Program-made: the position numbers and the translations under genes
The notes under the pieces: generated by a model
The model's database searches: none
Told to the model about the DNA's origin: nothing
The model's input: the letters and a program-made list of their open reading frames with translations, nothing else
Part shown: positions 32,970-42,180 of the stretch, piece after piece
Numbering within the stretch: the stretch's first letter is position 1
How the letters are laid out: each line of letters begins with the position of its first letter
DNA from: JANQIO01 sp043585095
Lineage (GTDB): Bacteria > Pseudomonadota > Gammaproteobacteria > Pseudomonadales > Halieaceae
DNA: 64,000 nucleotides
Direction: 5' to 3'
NCBI GenBank assembly: GCA_043585095.1
Contig: CP121321.1
Span: 1,550,001-1,614,000 of the forward strand

Positions 32970-35129
32970 ATGAGCGACTCCATTTACGATAAATCTTCTG
33001 CCACGCCCGAGGCCTGGGCCGCGCTAGCGACCAAGCAAATGAAGGGCTTGACGCCAGATGAAATGACCTGGCACAGCGACGAAGGCATACACGTTAAATG
33101 TCTTTATACCGCTGAAGACATAGAGGGTCTCGAGTTCACCAATACGATGCCCGGAATGTCGCCCTATATTCGCGGGCCTCAGGCCACCATGTATGCGGGT
33201 CGTCCCTGGACGATTCGGCAGTACGCTGGCTTCTCTACTGCTGAAGCATCGAATGCGTTTTATCGCAAAGCCTTAGCCGCAGGTGGACAGGGTATTTCCG
33301 TGGCCTTCGATCTGGCGACCCACCGTGGCTATGACTCGGATCACCCGCGGGTTAGTGGTGACGTGGGCAAGGCCGGCGTGGCCGTAGATTCTATCGAGGA
33401 TATGAAAATTCTGTTCGATGGTATCCCCCTGGACAAGGTGTCGGTTTCGATGACCATGAACGGTGCGGTTCTGCCTGTTCTGGCTGGCTACATCGTTGCC
33501 GCGGAAGAGCAGGGCGTGGACCAGAGCCAATTGGCGGGCACGATTCAGAATGACATTCTGAAGGAATTTATGGTGCGTAATACGTACATCTATCCGCCGG
33601 GCCCGAGCATGCGCATTATTGGCGATATCATTGCGTATTGTTCAGAGAAGATGCCGCGTTTTAACACGATTTCCATCTCCGGATATCACATCCAGGAGGC
33701 GGGGGCGAATGCGGCACTGGAGCTCGCTTACACCCTGGCAGACGGCAAAGAGTACATTCGTACGGCGATTGCCGCGGGTTTGGACATCGACCAGTTCGCA
33801 CCGCGCCTGTCCTTCTTCTGGGGCATTGGCATGAATTTCTACATGGAAATTGCCAAAATGCGTGCCGCTCGCATGTTGTGGGCGAAGATCGTATCTGAGT
33901 TCAATCCGCAGAACCCTAAAAGCTCGATGTTGCGCACGCACAGCCAGACCTCAGGGTGGTCGCTTACCGAGCAAGACCCCTACAACAACGTCGTGCGGAC
34001 CACTATTGAAGCGATGGCGGCGGTGTTTGGCGGCACCCAGTCCCTGCACACCAATGCGCTAGACGAAGCCATTGCGCTGCCCAGCGAGTTTGCGGCAAGA
34101 GTGGCGCGCAACACCCAGCTTATCATTCAGGAAGAAACCGGCATTACTCAGGTGGTAGATCCCTGGGGCGGTTCTTACATGATGGAAAGCCTGACCAAGG
34201 AAATTGCCGATAAAGCCTGGGAACTTATCGAAGAGGTAGAGCAGCAGGGCGGCATGGCCAAAGCGATTGAGACTGGCTTACCCAAGCTGCGCATTGAAGA
34301 AGCTGCCGCTCGAAAGCAGGCCCGTATTGACCGCGGTGAAGACGTTATCGTCGGCGTTAACAAGTACAAGCTTGATCACGAAGACCCGGTGGAAATACTG
34401 GAAATCGAAACCGAGGCTGTGCGCGCCTCGCAGATCGCACGGCTTGAGAGCATCCGGGCAAACCGAGATCAAGCTGCTGTGGACAGCGTCCTTGATCAAA
34501 TTACTCGCGTCGCCGCGGGTGAGGACGGCAATCTTTTGGAGCTCTCGATAGAGGCAGTAAGACGTCGCGCCACAGTTGGAGAGATTTCCTACGCTATGGA
34601 AAAAGAGTTCGATCGCTTTAAGGCGCAGGCCCAAACCGTATCGGGCGTCTACGGCGCCGCGTTTGAGGAAGACGATGACTGGAAGGCAATTGGCAATGAT
34701 ATTGATGCATTTCTGGAGCGTTTTGGTCGCAGACCAAGAATGCTGGTCTGCAAGATGGGGCAGGATGGGCATGACCGTGGCGCCAAGGTAGTTGCCACGG
34801 CCTTTGCCGACGTTGGTTTTGATATCGATCTTTCGCCCATGTTCTCTACGCCGGAGGAGGTCGCGCGACAGGCCATTGAGAATGACGTTCACGTGGTCGG
34901 TGCTTCATCCCTGGCGGCGGGACACAAAACCCTGGTTCCCGATCTGATCGCGGAGCTTGGTAAGCAGGGCGCTGAAGATATTATCGTCATCGCCGGTGGC
35001 GTTATTCCGCAACAGGATTACCAGATGCTTTATGACGCCGGCGTCAAATGCATTTTTGGTCCCGGCACGCCCATTCCGAAAGCGGCCCGTGACGTACTGA
35101 CCGCGATCCACGACGCTCAGGGTGACTAA
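32970..35129 (+). CDS. Methylmalonyl-CoA mutase (single-chain, B12-dependent)
   Basis: This 719-residue enzyme isomerises (R)-methylmalonyl-CoA to succinyl-CoA with adenosylcobalamin. The TIM-barrel half shows TMYAGRPWTIRQYAGFSTAE and GGTQSLHTNALDEA. The C-terminal B12 domain has the base-on ligand motif Asp599-x-His601-x-x-Gly604 followed by AGHKTLVPDL and IAGGVIP. It carries both substrate-binding and B12 domains, so it should work without a small subunit (homodimeric type). Its end overlaps the meaB start by eight bases. Confidence 0.96.
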   Translation: MSDSIYDKSSATPEAWAALATKQMKGLTPDEMTWHSDEGIHVKCLYTAEDIEGLEFTNTMPGMSPYIRGPQATMYAGRPWTIRQYAGFSTAEASNAFYRKALAAGGQGISVAFDLATHRGYDSDHPRVSGDVGKAGVAVDSIEDMKILFDGIPLDKVSVSMTMNGAVLPVLAGYIVAAEEQGVDQSQLAGTIQNDILKEFMVRNTYIYPPGPSMRIIGDIIAYCSEKMPRFNTISISGYHIQEAGANAALELAYTLADGKEYIRTAIAAGLDIDQFAPRLSFFWGIGMNFYMEIAKMRAARMLWAKIVSEFNPQNPKSSMLRTHSQTSGWSLTEQDPYNNVVRTTIEAMAAVFGGTQSLHTNALDEAIALPSEFAARVARNTQLIIQEETGITQVVDPWGGSYMMESLTKEIADKAWELIEEVEQQGGMAKAIETGLPKLRIEEAAARKQARIDRGEDVIVGVNKYKLDHEDPVEILEIETEAVRASQIARLESIRANRDQAAVDSVLDQITRVAAGEDGNLLELSIEAVRRRATVGEISYAMEKEFDRFKAQAQTVSGVYGAAFEEDDDWKAIGNDIDAFLERFGRRPRMLVCKMGQDGHDRGAKVVATAFADVGFDIDLSPMFSTPEEVARQAIENDVHVVGASSLAAGHKTLVPDLIAELGKQGAEDIIVIAGGVIPQQDYQMLYDAGVKCIFGPGTPIPKAARDVLTAIHDAQGD

Positions 35130-36081
35130 CTTTGATATTGAGGGGCTGCGAGCGGGCAACCGGCGCAGCCTTGCCAAGGCGATAACGCTAGTCGAGAGCA
35201 CGCGCCACGAGGATCGCGATCGCGCTCAAGCAATACTGGAAGCCTGCCTGCCTTTCACCGGTAACAGCATCAGGCTTGGCATTACCGGCATCCCCGGTGT
35301 AGGCAAATCAACCTTTATTGAAAGCTTTGGCTTATATTTGTTGTCGCAGGGCAAGCGCGTCGCGGTGCTGGCCGTTGACCCTAGCTCACCAATTGCCGGG
35401 GGCAGCATTCTCGGCGATAAAACCCGCATGGAAAATCTATCTCGTGAAGCTGACGCCTTTATCAGGCCGTCGCCAGCGTCCGGTGCAATGGGCGGAGTCG
35501 CCCAAAAAACCCGTGAAACCATGTTGCTCTGCGAAGCCGCTGGATACGACGTAATACTGGTCGAAACAGTCGGCGTGGGTCAGTCGGAGTATCAAGTCGC
35601 CGGCATGGTCGACTTCTTTATGGTGTTGATGCTGCCCAATGCAGGCGATGAATTGCAGGGCATCAAAAAGGGCATTATGGAGTTGGCCGATGCGCTGGTG
35701 ATCAACAAAGCTGACGGCGAAAGCGTGAATCTTGCGGAGAAAACGCGATCACATTACAAGGCCGCACTGAGCCTGCTCCGGCATGCCGCGCACTGGGAGC
35801 CGCGGGTCATGAGCTGCTCGTCCCTTGAGCAACGCAATATAGACGATGTCTGGGCCATGGTAGAAGAGCACCGGCACGCGTCCGAGCAGTGTGGTGCGTT
35901 TTCCCAACGTCGCGATAGACAGCTACACGACTGGATGACGCAGCTCATAGATGACATGCTCAAAGCACGCCTGCGGGATAACGCCGATGCCAGAGAGCTG
36001 TTGCCGATACTCGAAGAAAAGGTGCTGGATCGCCAGATCACGCCCTACACCGCCGCAACCCAACTGCTAGATTGTCTCTAA
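35122..36081 (+). CDS. meaB: Methylmalonyl-CoA mutase chaperone GTPase MeaB
   Basis: MeaB is a G3E-family GTPase that protects and reloads the B12 mutase. Walker A GIPGVGKST lies at about 56-64, Walker B in VILVETVGVGQSE, the base-specificity motif in LVINKADGES, and the mutase-contacting DPSSPIAGGSILGDKTRM loop is present. At 319 residues it is full length. The GTG start lies eight bases inside the mutase gene, implying coupled synthesis of enzyme and chaperone. Confidence 0.96.
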   Translation: MTNFDIEGLRAGNRRSLAKAITLVESTRHEDRDRAQAILEACLPFTGNSIRLGITGIPGVGKSTFIESFGLYLLSQGKRVAVLAVDPSSPIAGGSILGDKTRMENLSREADAFIRPSPASGAMGGVAQKTRETMLLCEAAGYDVILVETVGVGQSEYQVAGMVDFFMVLMLPNAGDELQGIKKGIMELADALVINKADGESVNLAEKTRSHYKAALSLLRHAAHWEPRVMSCSSLEQRNIDDVWAMVEEHRHASEQCGAFSQRRDRQLHDWMTQLIDDMLKARLRDNADARELLPILEEKVLDRQITPYTAATQLLDCL

Positions 36082-36088
36082 TCTGCCT

Positions 36089-36409
36089 GTGTCGTTTGTT
36101 GCATTAGACAAGCTCATCAACCTCCAGGACGGCTATCGTCAGGAGTTTCGGCTGGATTACCATCGTCTGTTGCTGGTGCAGCATGAGGGCAATCGCTATT
36201 TACTGGAGGCCCTCTGTCCGCATCAAGAGCACCCGTTGCGCGAGGGCTGGATTGAGGACGATGAGATGCTGTGCCCCCTGCACGGTTACCGTTTCTCTCT
36301 GCTGACTGGGCGGCTGCTAAAGGCAACGAGCGAGCCCTGCAGGCCGCTGCGTGTGTGGGATATTGCCTACGAGGGTACCGATATCGGTGTCTACTGGGAG
36401 CCTGGCTAA
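36089..36409 (+). CDS. Small Rieske [2Fe-2S] protein
   Basis: This 106-residue protein is a stand-alone Rieske domain. Cys-x-His in LCPHQEHPL and Cys-x-x-His in LCPLHGYRF ligate the cluster. The length and lack of a membrane segment match soluble Rieske ferredoxins, or the small subunit type that feeds oxygenases and nitrite reductases. It is 7 bp after meaB (GTG start), so it is probably transcribed with the propionate operon, but no partner oxygenase is adjacent. Confidence 0.85.
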   Translation: MSFVALDKLINLQDGYRQEFRLDYHRLLLVQHEGNRYLLEALCPHQEHPLREGWIEDDEMLCPLHGYRFSLLTGRLLKATSEPCRPLRVWDIAYEGTDIGVYWEPG

Positions 36410-36460
36410 CACTGCGTTCGCCTGGTACCTGTAACGACCGAGTTTCTTGTGGTCATCAGA

Positions 36461-37390
36461 TTATAGGCGAAAGGTTCTAAGGCGCGGGTCTGTCTCCGAC
36501 CAGCGCCATAGCCGGTCAAATTGATCTACGAAGCGAGTTGCCGAGGCCCTGGAGTCGGGCTCATAAAAGCCGGCGCGCCCCCGGTCGTCGGGTTTGTAAA
36601 CGATGCCATTGTTGTCGCGCACCACGTAGGTGGCATCCGGTAGCTCGGGATGCTCTTTCAATACGCGGATGGCAACAGTTGAAGACAGTCTTCTGGAAAT
36701 TTCCAGTATACGATGGCCCCGGCTGGCAATGGGCTTGGCGTCATTGACTAGAATTCGAACGTCACTCAGCCTCCCGCGCCGCGCGAGTTGCGTCATGGCG
36801 GAGGCGAGCTCTGTGTTGTCAAACACCTCATAGTCCAGCCTGGCGCTATATATGCGCAAGGTACGGCGCGCCGTATTCGCCAACGCGAGCGTCAGCGTCG
36901 CAAATGGCTCGGGATATTGCACGCCGGTAATGAAGTGCGCGCTGTCGCGGTAATCCACATGCAGCTCCATTGGCTCATGCGGTATGCCTGCCTCTTCAAA
37001 TGAAGGGCCGTTTACCTCAAACCCGGCAGCGGCATAGAAGGCTGTCGCATGCTGCTGTGAGTGGAGGTAGAGGCGCTTGTATCCGTGCCCTCTCGCGTAG
37101 GCAACAATGTAGTCCAGCAAGGCCTTGCCCAAGCCACGACCGCGATGCTCTGCCAGCACAGCCATGCGTCCGATTCGCCCGTCGGCCAGCAAGCGTCCAC
37201 AGCCAAGGGCTACGGTGTTTTCTGTGATCAGGAAGTGTGTCGCGCCTTCATCGGCGCCATCCATCTCAACGTCGCGCGGCACCCGCTGCTCTTTAATAAA
37301 AACGCGCTCTCTGAGCCCGGTCAGCGTAATTCTGTCACGCGTCCAGCTTGCTTCTCGAATCTCTATGCCGACTGGCTGGGTTTCTTCCAT
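36461..37390 (-). CDS. GNAT acetyltransferase fused to a C-terminal domain of unknown function
   Basis: The first ~150 residues form an ElaA/YjcF-like GNAT acetyltransferase. FIKEQRVPRDVEMDGAD, then the acetyl-CoA loop MAVLAEHRGRGLGKALLD and YLHSQQHATAFYAAAGF are visible. Residues ~155-309 form a separate domain (TLALANTARRTLRIYSARLDY, LVNDAKPIASRGHRILEISRRL) that resembles a phospholipase-D-like fold without its HKD catalytic motif. The substrate is unknown. It is the last gene of the rluE-to-roxA operon, 33 bp after roxA; a similar acetyltransferase lies near purB in Pseudomonas. Confidence 0.82.
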   Translation of the reverse strand: MEETQPVGIEIREASWTRDRITLTGLRERVFIKEQRVPRDVEMDGADEGATHFLITENTVALGCGRLLADGRIGRMAVLAEHRGRGLGKALLDYIVAYARGHGYKRLYLHSQQHATAFYAAAGFEVNGPSFEEAGIPHEPMELHVDYRDSAHFITGVQYPEPFATLTLALANTARRTLRIYSARLDYEVFDNTELASAMTQLARRGRLSDVRILVNDAKPIASRGHRILEISRRLSSTVAIRVLKEHPELPDATYVVRDNNGIVYKPDDRGRAGFYEPDSRASATRFVDQFDRLWRWSETDPRLRTFRL

Positions 37391-37423
37391 GCTTGGGTCG
37401 TGTTCGTCTCGCTAACTCTTTGC

Positions 37424-38542
37424 CTACAAGTCGTTGCTGTCCTGCAATAATCCCGCATACCAGAGATGTGTTAGCAACGGGTCTGCTGCGGATATATCGC
37501 CTGTTAAGTGTATCGATCTACCTTCGCAAAGGTCTATTAACAGTGGGCGCAGCGTACTGTCGGCCGGCAACTGTTCACCGTTTGCGAAAACCGAAAGCTC
37601 CTTGGCGTTCTGGTGCCATGCCAGTCTTGCCTGCGGATCCAGATGGACCTGTGACGGCAGCGGTTCATGCTCATCGGGCTGAAGCACGTCACCCCGAGGC
37701 TCCGTAACCGCTTCACCAAACCACTGCGGCGACAGTTCTAGCGCATCAAGAGCTGCTTGCAATTGTCGTTTCGCGGTGTCTATTGCGCTATCGCTAATCT
37801 CGCCGGCTGCTACGCTATCCAGTGACTGAGCCCGACCTGTATCCTGAGTGTGATCTCGATAATGATGCTCGGCATCTAACAGGCTCAAAGCCTCGTCGGT
37901 GTAATGGGATAGCAGCTTGGGTATTGAAGGCGCTCTGAAGCCCAGCGAGTACGTCATGCAGCTTCCCTGCGCCTCGCCCCAGTGGGCCACTCCCGGCGGA
38001 ACGTAGAGGACGTCTCCCGGTTCCAGCAGGAAGTCCTGCTGCGTTTTAAACTCGCTCAAAAGGCGTAGCTGCGGGTTCGCTTGCAGCGGGGTATTGCTGT
38101 CGCAGCGCTGCCCCAGACGCCATCGCCGCTGGCCCATTCCTTGCCACAGGAAAACATCATAGTTGTCGTAGTGTGGACCCACGCCACCGCCATCTGTCGC
38201 ATAGCTGACCATGATGTCATCAAACCGCCAGTCAGGTATGAAGCGCACAGCGCTGCGTAGCGCGGCGACGTCGGGCACGTAATGGTCGACCGCTTGAACC
38301 AGCAATGTCCAGGGTTCTTCGCTGGCAAAGCTGCTTTCGTCCAGCGGAGTCTGCCGACATTCCCAGTTTTCGTCGCGGTAATCTATAAGCCGAGCGTCAA
38401 TGCCGTCCTCTAATGCGATTCCGGCGAGCTCTTCGGGACTTATGGGGTTTTCAAGGGGCAGGGCGTTACGCAGGAGCAGCGGTTTTTGCTGCCAGTAGTC
38501 CTGCAAAAACGCCGCACGGTCGAAGCCCTCAAACTCTATCAA
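37424..38542 (-). CDS. roxA: Ribosomal protein L16 arginine hydroxylase RoxA-like (JmjC cupin)
   Basis: RoxA (YcfD) is a 2-oxoglutarate/Fe(II) oxygenase that hydroxylates an arginine of ribosomal protein L16. Iron ligands are His124, Asp126 (GPHYDNYDVF) and His187 (VPPGVAHWG), at essentially the same numbers as in the E. coli enzyme. YWQQKPLLLRNA near the N-terminus and the EPGDVLYVPPG strand are typical. At 372 residues it has the C-terminal winged-helix extension of the family. The start overlaps the purB stop by four bases. Confidence 0.93.
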   Translation of the reverse strand: MIEFEGFDRAAFLQDYWQQKPLLLRNALPLENPISPEELAGIALEDGIDARLIDYRDENWECRQTPLDESSFASEEPWTLLVQAVDHYVPDVAALRSAVRFIPDWRFDDIMVSYATDGGGVGPHYDNYDVFLWQGMGQRRWRLGQRCDSNTPLQANPQLRLLSEFKTQQDFLLEPGDVLYVPPGVAHWGEAQGSCMTYSLGFRAPSIPKLLSHYTDEALSLLDAEHHYRDHTQDTGRAQSLDSVAAGEISDSAIDTAKRQLQAALDALELSPQWFGEAVTEPRGDVLQPDEHEPLPSQVHLDPQARLAWHQNAKELSVFANGEQLPADSTLRPLLIDLCEGRSIHLTGDISAADPLLTHLWYAGLLQDSNDL

Positions 38543-39906
38543 ACGGCTTTAGCCTGTGCGCTGGCGTTACCCGTGTAGGAGGCGGGTGTAAGGGCTAGCA
38601 AATCGTCTCGAACCGATTCAGGCAGATCAAGTTCTGTTATGAACTGCTGCAGGCTCTCGCGGGTGATGGCCTGTCCTCGCGTAAAGGCCTTTAGCTTTTC
38701 ATAAGGCTGCTCGATGCCGTGCACCCGCATCACGGTTTGGATTGCTTCCCCAAGTACCTCCCAACTCGCGTCAAGGTCTGCGTCCAGAACGGCTGCGTTG
38801 AGCTTAAGTTTGCCGAGGCCCTTGCCAAGGCTTGCGGTGGCAATCAGGGTATAGCTAAAGCCCACGCCCATGTTGCGCAGCACGGTGGAGTCGGTGAGGT
38901 CTCGCTGCCAGCGAGATACGGGCAGCTTCTGTGCAAGGTGAGACAGTATGGCGTTGGCCAGCCCAAGATTACCTTCGGCGTTTTCAAAATCAATGGGGTT
39001 GACCTTGTGCGGCATGGTCGACGAGCCAACTTCGCCGGCGATCGTTTTCTGGCCGAAATACCCAAGCGAGATGTAGGACCATAAGTCTCGGCAAAAGTCG
39101 ACAAGTACGGTGTTAAAGCGTGCCATACCGTCGAATAACTCCGCCATGTAGTCATGGGGTTCGATTTGCGTTGTGTAGGGGTTCCAGTCCAGCCCCAGAC
39201 CGATCACAAACCCTTTTGCATGAGCTTCCCAGTCTTTCTCAGGGTAGGCGCTGATATGCGCGTTGTAGTTGCCTACTGCGCCGTTGATCTTGCCAAGGTA
39301 GTGTTGTTGCTCGAGCTGGTTTAGCTGCCGATCCAGACGCGCGACGACGTTTGCCAGTTCTTTACCCATGGTGGTAGGGCTTGCGGTCTGGCCATGGGTG
39401 CGTGACAGCATCGGCTGGTCGGCAAAATCATGGGCCAGTGCGCGCAGCGTTGTGACGATCTGTTGATACGCTGGCAGCACGCATTCCTGCATCCCGTCTT
39501 TGAGCATCAGGCCGTGGGATAGATTGTTGATGTCCTCGGAGGTGCAGGCAAAATGAATAAACTCAGAGATCGCGGCGAGTTCAGGGTGCTCTGCGATCTG
39601 TTGCTTCAGGTAGTACTCAACAGCCTTGACGTCGTGATTGGTGGTGGCCTCTATATCCTTAATTTGCTGCGCGGCGGTTTCATCAAACCCCAGCAGTATG
39701 CTGTCCAACTTATCGCTTGCGTCCTGCGATAGCGCTGGGACCTCCGCGATGTCATCCGCCGACGCCAGCGCCTGAAGCCAGCGAACCTCCACCAGCAGCC
39801 TGCGCCGCATCAAACCATACTCACTAAACACGGCACGCAGTGCCGCAGTTTTAGCGCCGTACCGGCCGTCGATTGGTGACACCGCGGTCAGTGCGGAGAG
39901 GTCCAT
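38539..39906 (-). CDS. purB: Adenylosuccinate lyase
   Basis: PurB catalyses two fumarate-releasing steps of purine synthesis (SAICAR to AICAR and adenylosuccinate to AMP). The 455-residue protein has the superfamily signature SSTMPHKVNPIDFENAEGN with the flexible catalytic loop, an N-terminal SPIDGRYG, and HFACTSEDINNLSHG. AGGAG lies ten bases before ATG. In this operon it follows hflD, as in most gammaproteobacteria. Confidence 0.97.
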   Translation of the reverse strand: MDLSALTAVSPIDGRYGAKTAALRAVFSEYGLMRRRLLVEVRWLQALASADDIAEVPALSQDASDKLDSILLGFDETAAQQIKDIEATTNHDVKAVEYYLKQQIAEHPELAAISEFIHFACTSEDINNLSHGLMLKDGMQECVLPAYQQIVTTLRALAHDFADQPMLSRTHGQTASPTTMGKELANVVARLDRQLNQLEQQHYLGKINGAVGNYNAHISAYPEKDWEAHAKGFVIGLGLDWNPYTTQIEPHDYMAELFDGMARFNTVLVDFCRDLWSYISLGYFGQKTIAGEVGSSTMPHKVNPIDFENAEGNLGLANAILSHLAQKLPVSRWQRDLTDSTVLRNMGVGFSYTLIATASLGKGLGKLKLNAAVLDADLDASWEVLGEAIQTVMRVHGIEQPYEKLKAFTRGQAITRESLQQFITELDLPESVRDDLLALTPASYTGNASAQAKAV

Positions 39907-39968
39907 TGCGTATGCTCCTGAGCTTTAACGTAGTGCGGTCGCGTTAGCGCTGCGCTGCAGTGCCAAGT

Positions 39969-40598
39969 TTACACCGAACGCAGTTGGCGTGACAGATTGT
40001 GTGCGCTCTCCAGCAGTTTTTTGCGGCGGCTGAGCAGGCGCCAGCGCCGCCCACCGAGTTGCCGCCAGAGTACCGCAGAGCGTATGCCTGCCAGCAGGCA
40101 GGCACGAATGAGGTCTGCGTTGGCCGTGCTCTGCAGCTGTTGCATGCTGCCGGTAACACGAATCCTGTAGCGGAAGTTAGAGAGCGTATCCTGATAGATG
40201 CCACTCAGGCTGTGCGCGAGGTCTTGTGTGTTGTTAGCGAAGTAGTCTGCACGAAACTGGGTATGCTCCAGGCGCGCGCGAACAATATTCGGCATGTCCG
40301 GGTGGGCTGAGAATTTGCGCTCCAGGTGCAGCATGCCGAAGACATAGCGCAGCATCTCTCGAGCTGCTGGCTCTCCACTTGAGGCCAGCATGGCGGCCAT
40401 ATTGTCCAGGCCTAGCTTCAGGCTGCCCACGCCACCATAGATATCCTCGACGTGCTCAGCGTCGAATATAAAAAGGCTGCTGACCAGCGGTGTGAGAAAC
40501 TCCTTTGGGTAGCTGCCGGTGCGCGAAATCTGGTCGACCAGTCTGGCGGCCTGCACAACGCCAGCAAGGGCTAGAACCTGCTCATCAGAACGCTTCAC
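39969..40598 (-). CDS. hflD: High frequency lysogenization protein HflD homolog
   Basis: HflD is a small membrane-associated protein that binds lambda CII in E. coli; its housekeeping role is unclear. This helical protein shows VLALAGVVQAARLVDQI near the N-terminus, SLFIFDAEHVEDIYGGVGSLKLGL and the basic C-terminus SAVLWRQLGGRRWRLLSRRKKLL. I choose the GTG at 40598 (209 aa), which overlaps the mnmA stop as GTGA; a longer frame starting 11 codons upstream lies inside mnmA. Its place between mnmA and purB is the usual one. Confidence 0.9.
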   Translation of the reverse strand: MKRSDEQVLALAGVVQAARLVDQISRTGSYPKEFLTPLVSSLFIFDAEHVEDIYGGVGSLKLGLDNMAAMLASSGEPAAREMLRYVFGMLHLERKFSAHPDMPNIVRARLEHTQFRADYFANNTQDLAHSLSGIYQDTLSNFRYRIRVTGSMQQLQSTANADLIRACLLAGIRSAVLWRQLGGRRWRLLSRRKKLLESAHNLSRQLRSV

Positions 40599-41695
40599 GC
40601 GGTCTGCTCGATGACGCCACCGCCCAAACATTCGTCGTCTTGATAGAACACCACCGATTGACCGGGCGTGATCGCGCGTTGTGGTTCGCTAAAGGTGACG
40701 GTGTAGCCGCTATTGGCAGGCGCAATCTCGCAGTCCTGATCGGCCTGTCGGTAGCGCGTTTTGGCTCGGCACCGCAGCGGGAGTAGTGGCGGGCTATCCC
40801 TGATCCAGTGAATGTCTGTCACGGCTAGTGCATCGCTGAATAGCGCGGGGTGGTTGTTGCCCTGCGCGACCAAAAGCCTGTTGTTTTGCAGATCCTTCTT
40901 CACCACATACCAGGGCTCGTGATCGTGACCGGATACGCCGCCAATTCCCAGACCCTGGCGTTGACCGATCGTGTGATACATCAGGCCCTGATGCTGCCCC
41001 ATCAGGTTTCCTTCAAGATCAAAAATGTCGCCTGGCTGAGCGGGAAGATACTGCTTAAGGAAGTCGCTGAAGCGCCGCTCTCCGATAAAACAGATTCCGG
41101 TGCTGTCTTTCTTGTCATGGGTATCCAGGCCCGCTTCACGAGCCAACTCGCGCACATGGCTTTTTTGCAGATCCCCCAGCGGGAAAAGACATTGGCCAAG
41201 TTCATGGTGACCCACAGCGTGCAGGAAGTAGCTCTGATCCTTGTTGGCATCCTGTCCTTTCATCAAGCCAACGTTCTGGGTCATTTGAGCTGGCTGTGCT
41301 GTGGTTCGTGCATAGTGACCGGTGGCAATACGGTCTGCACCCAGCGTCAGCGCATAGTCTAAAAACGCGCGGAACTTGATTTCACGGTTACACAGGATGT
41401 CAGGGTTGGGCGTGCGACCACAGCGATACTCGCTCAGGAAGTGCTCAAAAACGTTGTCCCAATACTCAGCGGCGAAGTTTGCTGCGTGTAGCTTTATGCC
41501 GAGCTTGTCCGCCACGGATTGGGCGTCTGCCAGGTCTTCTTTAGCGGTGCAATATTCGGTGCCGTCGTCCTCGTCCCAGTTTTTCATGAACAGTCCTTCC
41601 ACGACAAAGCCCTGCTGCTTTAGCAGCAGAGCGGCCACGGAGGAGTCCACACCGCCGGACATGCCGACGATTACTTTTGTTTGTTCAGGGATCAT
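40595..41695 (-). CDS. mnmA: tRNA-specific 2-thiouridylase MnmA
   Basis: MnmA thiolates uridine 34 of tRNA-Glu, -Gln and -Lys. The 366-residue sequence has the PP-loop GMSGGVDSSVAA, catalytic Cys102 (NPDILCNREIKF) and second Cys202 (STGICFIGER), and the GQDANKDQSYFL motif. It overlaps the upstream nudJ gene by four bases (ATGA) and the downstream hflD start, so the genes are translationally coupled. Confidence 0.97.
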   Translation of the reverse strand: MIPEQTKVIVGMSGGVDSSVAALLLKQQGFVVEGLFMKNWDEDDGTEYCTAKEDLADAQSVADKLGIKLHAANFAAEYWDNVFEHFLSEYRCGRTPNPDILCNREIKFRAFLDYALTLGADRIATGHYARTTAQPAQMTQNVGLMKGQDANKDQSYFLHAVGHHELGQCLFPLGDLQKSHVRELAREAGLDTHDKKDSTGICFIGERRFSDFLKQYLPAQPGDIFDLEGNLMGQHQGLMYHTIGQRQGLGIGGVSGHDHEPWYVVKKDLQNNRLLVAQGNNHPALFSDALAVTDIHWIRDSPPLLPLRCRAKTRYRQADQDCEIAPANSGYTVTFSEPQRAITPGQSVVFYQDDECLGGGVIEQTA

Positions 41696-42153
41696 GTCGC
41701 GCTGTAGTAAATGGTTTCCAAGGGCCAGCGGTGTCCTGCCAGATACTGTGCCACGCTGTTTATAACTAGCGGGCTGCGCATTCTATCAGAATCAATCTGC
41801 ATGTCTTCGTAGCTCATCCACAGTGTCCGAACAATGCCTGTATCCAGCGTGGCCTGTGGGTTTTCGCTGACGATGTGACCAAAAAAAGTAGTTCTGAGGT
41901 AGGTCACGCCGTTAGCGGGTGCCCGGTGCTGTGCGAGTCCCAGGATGCCGTCCAGCGCGACATTGCAGCCTGTTTCCTCAAGAGTTTCACGAACTGCTGC
42001 CTGGGCAAGGGTTTCTCCCAGTTCAACGTGCCCTGCAGGCTGGTTGATGACGAGTCCTTCAGGCGCTTGCTCTTCCACCAGCAGGAAGCGACCGTCACGC
42101 TCTATGACAGTGGCCACTGTCACGTGGATATAATCGTCTTCATTCCGTGCCAT
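41692..42153 (-). CDS. nudJ: Nudix phosphatase NudJ-like
   Basis: This 153-residue hydrolase carries a canonical Nudix box (GHVELGETLAQAAVRETLEETG) in the second quarter. In E. coli, NudJ sits upstream of mnmA (ymfB) and cleaves thiamine pyrophosphates and nucleoside di- or triphosphates; gene order and length agree here. It is 27 bp after rluE and overlaps mnmA. Confidence 0.92.
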   Translation of the reverse strand: MARNEDDYIHVTVATVIERDGRFLLVEEQAPEGLVINQPAGHVELGETLAQAAVRETLEETGCNVALDGILGLAQHRAPANGVTYLRTTFFGHIVSENPQATLDTGIVRTLWMSYEDMQIDSDRMRSPLVINSVAQYLAGHRWPLETIYYSAT

Positions 42154-42180
42154 TTGCGCTTACCTCCTGGTTATCGCGAT

